From Betaproteobacteria bacterium (GTDB taxonomy: Bacteria; Pseudomonadota; Gammaproteobacteria; Burkholderiales; Methylophilaceae): a DNA stretch of 45,944 bases. Both the position numbers and the translations under genes were made by a program. Below are positions 45,397 through 45,944 of the stretch, one piece after another (the stretch's first letter is position 1; every line of letters starts with the position of its first letter). The stretch covers positions 1 to 45,944 of the forward strand of contig VGIC01000013.1 in assembly GCA_016867975.1 (NCBI GenBank), in the 5' to 3' direction. The notes under the pieces were generated by a model. That model did not search any database. It worked only from the letters and a program-made list of their open reading frames with translations, and was not told where the DNA came from.

Positions 45397-45819
45397 ATGT
45401 TGAAATTAGTTGTAACGATCATACTGGGCTTGTTGAGCTTGAACTGCCAAGCCGGCAAGCCTGGTTATCAGGATTTCAGCGGAGTTTACGCTTGTACTGG
45501 ATATGATGCTCATGAGGGGGGCTACAGTGGGCGTGTCACGATGACACTCAAACCAGAGCATAGTCGCGACAACTATGCCAGTTATGATTTTAAGCTCGAG
45601 GTGCCTGGTTACGGCACATATTTAGGGCATGCGGCAGCCAATGGCAACCATGTGGCCATGCACTTTGCGCTGACCGATAAAAAAACCAAAGACTACGGTA
45701 CCGGCATTGCTGAAATGAAAAAGAATGGAAAAGGGCAGTGGGGGTTTCACAAATTCTATTTCGAGCCCGAATTCAAAGGCGGCAACACTGGGCTTGAGGA
45801 CTGCCTTAAACAGCGCTAA
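45397..45819 (+). CDS. Small secreted protein of unknown function
   Basis: A 140-aa protein not recognised as a named family. A signal peptide is clear: MLKLVVTIILGLLSLNCQAG, probably cut after CQA near residue 19. The mature part opens with FSGVYACTGYDAHEGGYSG and alternates polar and aromatic residues, suggesting a small beta-rich fold. Cys33 and the Cys near the C-terminus (LEDCLKQR) could form a disulfide. AAGGA precedes the start. It follows the methyltransferase by 16 bases and is probably cotranscribed with it. Confidence 0.7.
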   Translation: MLKLVVTIILGLLSLNCQAGKPGYQDFSGVYACTGYDAHEGGYSGRVTMTLKPEHSRDNYASYDFKLEVPGYGTYLGHAAANGNHVAMHFALTDKKTKDYGTGIAEMKKNGKGQWGFHKFYFEPEFKGGNTGLEDCLKQR

Positions 45820-45825
45820 TTTGGA

Positions 45826-45854
45826 TTGACATATCGTATCATTCTCTTGATAAT
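45826..45854 (+). promoter_or_regulatory. Promoter of tRNA-Lys
   Basis: A perfect -35 TTGACA (45826-45831) and -10 GATAAT (45849-45854, five of six) are spaced by 17 bases. The tRNA begins 14 bases after the -10 box, so transcription would start about 7 bases before it. This is the best sigma-70 promoter seen in the window. Confidence 0.8.
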
Positions 45855-45867
45855 TCTTGACCTCAAT

Positions 45868-45943
45868 GGGGGATTAGCTCAGTTGGTAGAGCAGCGGACT
45901 CTTAATCCGTTTGTCGCGAGTTCGAGCCTCGCATCCCCTACCA
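45868..45943 (+). tRNA. tRNA-Lys (anticodon CTT)
   Basis: A complete 76-nt cloverleaf with encoded CCA. Acceptor GGGGGAT pairs with ATCCCCT except that the first pair is G-T. D-arm GCTCAGTTGGTAGAGC, anticodon stem GCGGA/TCCGT with loop CTCTTAA (anticodon CTT, codon AAG), T-arm GCGAG-TTCGAGC-CTCGC and discriminator A. U35, U36 and A73 of lysine identity are present. It ends one base before the window edge. Confidence 0.95.
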
Positions 45944-45944
45944 A

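Noticed and set aside
1-45944. CRISPR array, prophage or complete insertion sequence
   Set aside because: No regular spaced direct repeats, cas genes, phage structural genes or transposase genes were seen anywhere in the window.

Overview
The window looks like the chromosome of a betaproteobacterium, most likely a methylotroph of the Methylophilaceae. This is an inference from gene order (rne/rluC divergent pair, birA-coaX-SPOR genes, queG/tsaE/amidase), protein style and moderate GC; no gene in the window is diagnostic of methylotrophy. Nearly all genes are housekeeping. What is unusual is a set of small non-coding inverted-repeat elements scattered in the gaps, and one probable copper receptor gene interrupting a conserved gene pair.

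Layout. 1-110: 3' end of a 5S rRNA and its terminator. 159-1622 (-): M17 aminopeptidase. 1913-7707 (+): complete pyruvate dehydrogenase operon aceE-aceF-lpdA, with a lipoyl domain on both E2 and E3. 7742-7990: a 249-bp mobile-element-like repeat. 8043-12898: SPOR protein, coaX and birA on the minus strand, with a plus-strand TonB-dependent receptor (9643-11898) between coaX and birA. 13130-17654: glnS facing rne. 17655-18774: a long rne/rluC gap with a 266-bp inverted-repeat element next to rluC. 18775-21910 (+): rluC, HAD phosphatase, Rieske protein, S49 peptidase.

22214-32445 is a glycogen and alpha-glucan block: pgi and glgB on minus; glgC, a GH57 glucan enzyme, malQ and a ROK glucokinase on plus. 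Together these interconvert fructose-6-P, glucose-6-P, ADP-glucose, branched glucan and free glucose. No glycogen synthase and no phosphoglucomutase lie in the window. 32501-38672: a lone ACR3 arsenite transporter, queG and tsaE with overlapping divergent start codons, a cell-wall amidase, a beta-CASP nuclease and a cysteine-cluster protein. 38792-38867: tRNA-Arg(CCT). 39152-44113 (-): ylqF-rep-uup. 44553-45819 (+): a methyltransferase and a small secreted protein. 45868-45943: tRNA-Lys(CTT).

Five complete inverted-repeat elements (7742-7990, 18496-18761, 26380-26506, 35127-35254, 44306-44539) and one remnant (38168-38251) were found by reading. Three have exact 5-bp target duplications (TATAA, TAATA, TTAAA) and a fourth has a 4-of-5 match. 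The two ~127-bp elements are copies of each other in opposite orientation. The 249-bp and 266-bp elements have different ends but share four interior blocks in the same order. The remnant joins an end of one family to a palindrome found inside another. Four of the five lie just upstream of a gene (rluC, glgC, the amidase, the methyltransferase), so they may affect expression. No CRISPR array, transposase, integrase or prophage gene was seen.
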